This document shows positions 5,817-7,173 of a DNA stretch of 7,173 bases, in pieces (positions within the stretch are counted from its first letter, which is position 1; every line of letters begins with the position of its first letter). Source of the stretch: Bacteroidales bacterium (GTDB lineage: Bacteria; Bacteroidota; Bacteroidia; Bacteroidales; VadinHA17); the NCBI GenBank assembly GCA_027451265.1, contig DAIDJT010000129.1, positions 1 through 7,173 of the forward strand, in the 5' to 3' direction. The notes beneath the pieces were generated by a model, which ran no database searches, had not been told where the DNA came from, and saw nothing but the letters and a program-made list of their open reading frames with translations. The translations under genes and the position numbers were made by a program.

Positions 5817-7173
5817 ATGAACGATATACGCAAACTTGCGGGGCAGACGGTAATATACGGATTTGGAACAGTAGTGCCGCGATTCCTGAACTACGCCCTG
5901 CTGACGCCCTTTTATACCCGCATTCTTGGTCTTGAGCAATACGGTGTTGTCACGGAGCTTTATGCCTGGATGGTTCTGGCGCTTGTCATCCTTACCTACG
6001 GGATGGAGACCACCTACTTCAGGTATGCGGGAAAAAAGGCTCCGGCAGAAAAGGTATACGGCACTGCACTCATCAGCCTCTTTACAACCTCAGCCCTGTT
6101 TATTCTTGCATTATCGCTGTTTATAAATCCGGTATCGCGATTTCTCGGTTATGGGCAACACCCGGAGTATATCCGGATGTTTGCGTGGATAGTGGCCATT
6201 GATGCATTTTCGGCAATCCCGTTCGCATGGCTCCGGAACAATAACCGGCCCGCAGTCTTCAGTGCTCTTAAGATCGTAAACGTGTTGGTAACGATTGTAA
6301 TAGCCTTCTTCTTTCTGAAGATCGCTCCGTCACTGGCAGAAAAGGGGAACATGTGGATTTACAAAATATGGAACCCTGATTTCCAGGTGGGATATGTCTT
6401 TGTGGCAAACCTTGCCGGATCAGCCATTACGCTTATATGCCTTGTTCCGTTTATTTTCAGGATAAAGCCGCTGTTTGACGGGAAGCTGCTCGGCAATATG
6501 CTGGCATACAGCTGGCCTTTGCTGATAGGCGGTATGGCCGGTTCACTCAACGAAGTGCTCGACAAGATCCTCCTTCGCAGGCTGATTGGTGGAGCAGAGG
6601 GCCTTGCCACAGTCGGTCTTTACGGCGCCGGATATAAAGTCGGTGTGCTCATGTCCCTGTTTATCCAGATGTACCGCTTTGCGGCAGAGCCCTTCTTTTT
6701 TGAAAAGGCGGGTAGCAAAGATGCGAAGGAGACATATGCGGTTACAATGAAATATTTCGTGATAACGGCACTGATACTATTCCTTGGCATTAATCTCTAT
6801 CCGGAAGCAGTACAGGTACTTATAGGAGAAGATTTCCGCGAGTCACTTATTGTGGTCCCTATTATCAGCATGGGATACCTCCTGCTCGGTATCTTCATTA
6901 ATCAGAGCATCTGGTATAAGGTTGATGATAAAACAATTTATGGAGCGTGGATTACTATGGTCGGCGTTGCTGTGACAGTTGCCGTAAATATTTTGTTTGT
7001 ACCTAAGTTCGGGTATATTGCTGCAGCCTGGGCTCACATTGCCTGCTATCTTTCAATGGTGATCGTATCTTATTTTGTGGGACTGAAGTTTTACCCGATA
7101 AAGTATGAAACAGGTAAGATATTCATTTATATAGTGCTGGCAGTGGCACTGCTGTTTGTTTCCATTCTCCTGG
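5817..7173 (+). CDS. Polysaccharide/oligosaccharide flippase (Wzx-like, MOP superfamily), 3' end outside window
   Basis: The frame is open from ATG 5817 to the window edge: 452 codons plus one base, without a stop. Family members are about 480-510 residues, so only the last few dozen codons should be missing. The protein is an inner-membrane, multi-helix transporter expected to flip lipid-linked sugar units across the membrane during surface-polysaccharide synthesis. The N-terminal GQTVIYGFGTVVPRFLNYAL with PFYTRILGLEQYGVV (31-45) is the typical first part of such flippases. Hydrophobic segments follow at about 44-62, 83-103, 119-139, 148-167 and 191-213, and more in the second half, where YSWPLLIGGMAGSLNEVLDKILLRR resembles the repeat of the fold. 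Charged residues in helices (for example Arg22, Asp129) fit this superfamily. The substrate cannot be told from sequence. No glycosyltransferase is in view. It diverges from the isomerase gene across 52 bases. Confidence 0.9.
   Translation, partial: MNDIRKLAGQTVIYGFGTVVPRFLNYALLTPFYTRILGLEQYGVVTELYAWMVLALVILTYGMETTYFRYAGKKAPAEKVYGTALISLFTTSALFILALSLFINPVSRFLGYGQHPEYIRMFAWIVAIDAFSAIPFAWLRNNNRPAVFSALKIVNVLVTIVIAFFFLKIAPSLAEKGNMWIYKIWNPDFQVGYVFVANLAGSAITLICLVPFIFRIKPLFDGKLLGNMLAYSWPLLIGGMAGSLNEVLDKILLRRLIGGAEGLATVGLYGAGYKVGVLMSLFIQMYRFAAEPFFFEKAGSKDAKETYAVTMKYFVITALILFLGINLYPEAVQVLIGEDFRESLIVVPIISMGYLLLGIFINQSIWYKVDDKTIYGAWITMVGVAVTVAVNILFVPKFGYIAAAWAHIACYLSMVIVSYFVGLKFYPIKYETGKIFIYIVLAVALLFVSILL

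Noticed and set aside
5765..5833. Longer start for the isomerase at 5833
   Set aside because: It would cross both -7 boxes and the divergent flippase start and place 23 residues before a complete lipoprotein signal peptide beginning at 5764.
6149..6610. Minus-strand frames inside the flippase gene
   Set aside because: The plus-strand frame is continuous over 452 codons with clear membrane-protein character; the reverse frames are short and have no recognisable content.
1..7173. CRISPR, defence system, insertion sequence, prophage or RNA gene
   Set aside because: I saw no direct-repeat array, transposase, integrase, terminal inverted repeats, cloverleaf-like segment or rRNA-like stretch; the window is packed with housekeeping genes of even composition.

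Overview
The window is ordinary chromosomal sequence from a member of the Bacteroidota, most likely Bacteroidales or a close relative. The signs are several. Start codons lack Shine-Dalgarno sequences. Promoter-like sites match the Bacteroidota form TAnnTTTG. One exported protein has a signal peptide that would leave Gln at the mature N-terminus. The PheS, Crp/Fnr, cyclophilin-lipoprotein and flippase proteins all look like Bacteroidota versions. Base composition appears even, near half G+C. I see no tRNA, rRNA, insertion sequence, CRISPR array, phage gene or attachment site. Seven genes fill almost all of the window, and the longest intergenic gap is 52 bases.

Plus-strand block, 1-3154: the 3' part of nadA (quinolinate synthase, NAD biosynthesis), then after one base a secreted protein built of MORN-like (YwqK-type) repeats, then after seven bases ruvB (Holliday-junction branch-migration motor). 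The spacing suggests one transcript. A good Bacteroidota-type promoter match inside the end of nadA could also drive the last two genes separately.

Minus-strand block, 5764 down to 3161: a cyclophilin-type peptidyl-prolyl isomerase lipoprotein, pheS (phenylalanyl-tRNA synthetase alpha subunit) and a Crp/Fnr-family regulator, probably co-transcribed. The regulator meets ruvB tail to tail, with only 6 bases between the stop codons; a small inverted repeat spans that junction.

Plus-strand end, 5817-7173: the first 452 codons of a polytopic polysaccharide/oligosaccharide flippase, divergent from the isomerase gene. The 52-bp divergent spacer holds two TAnnTTTG boxes placed exactly back to back.

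I did not find a new defence, mobile or biosynthetic system. The points most worth checking are the divergent overlapping promoters, the possible promoter inside nadA, the Crp/Fnr protein with a CxxC but no third FNR-type cysteine, the helical insertion and altered active-site residues in the cyclophilin, and the unknown role of the large secreted MORN-repeat protein.
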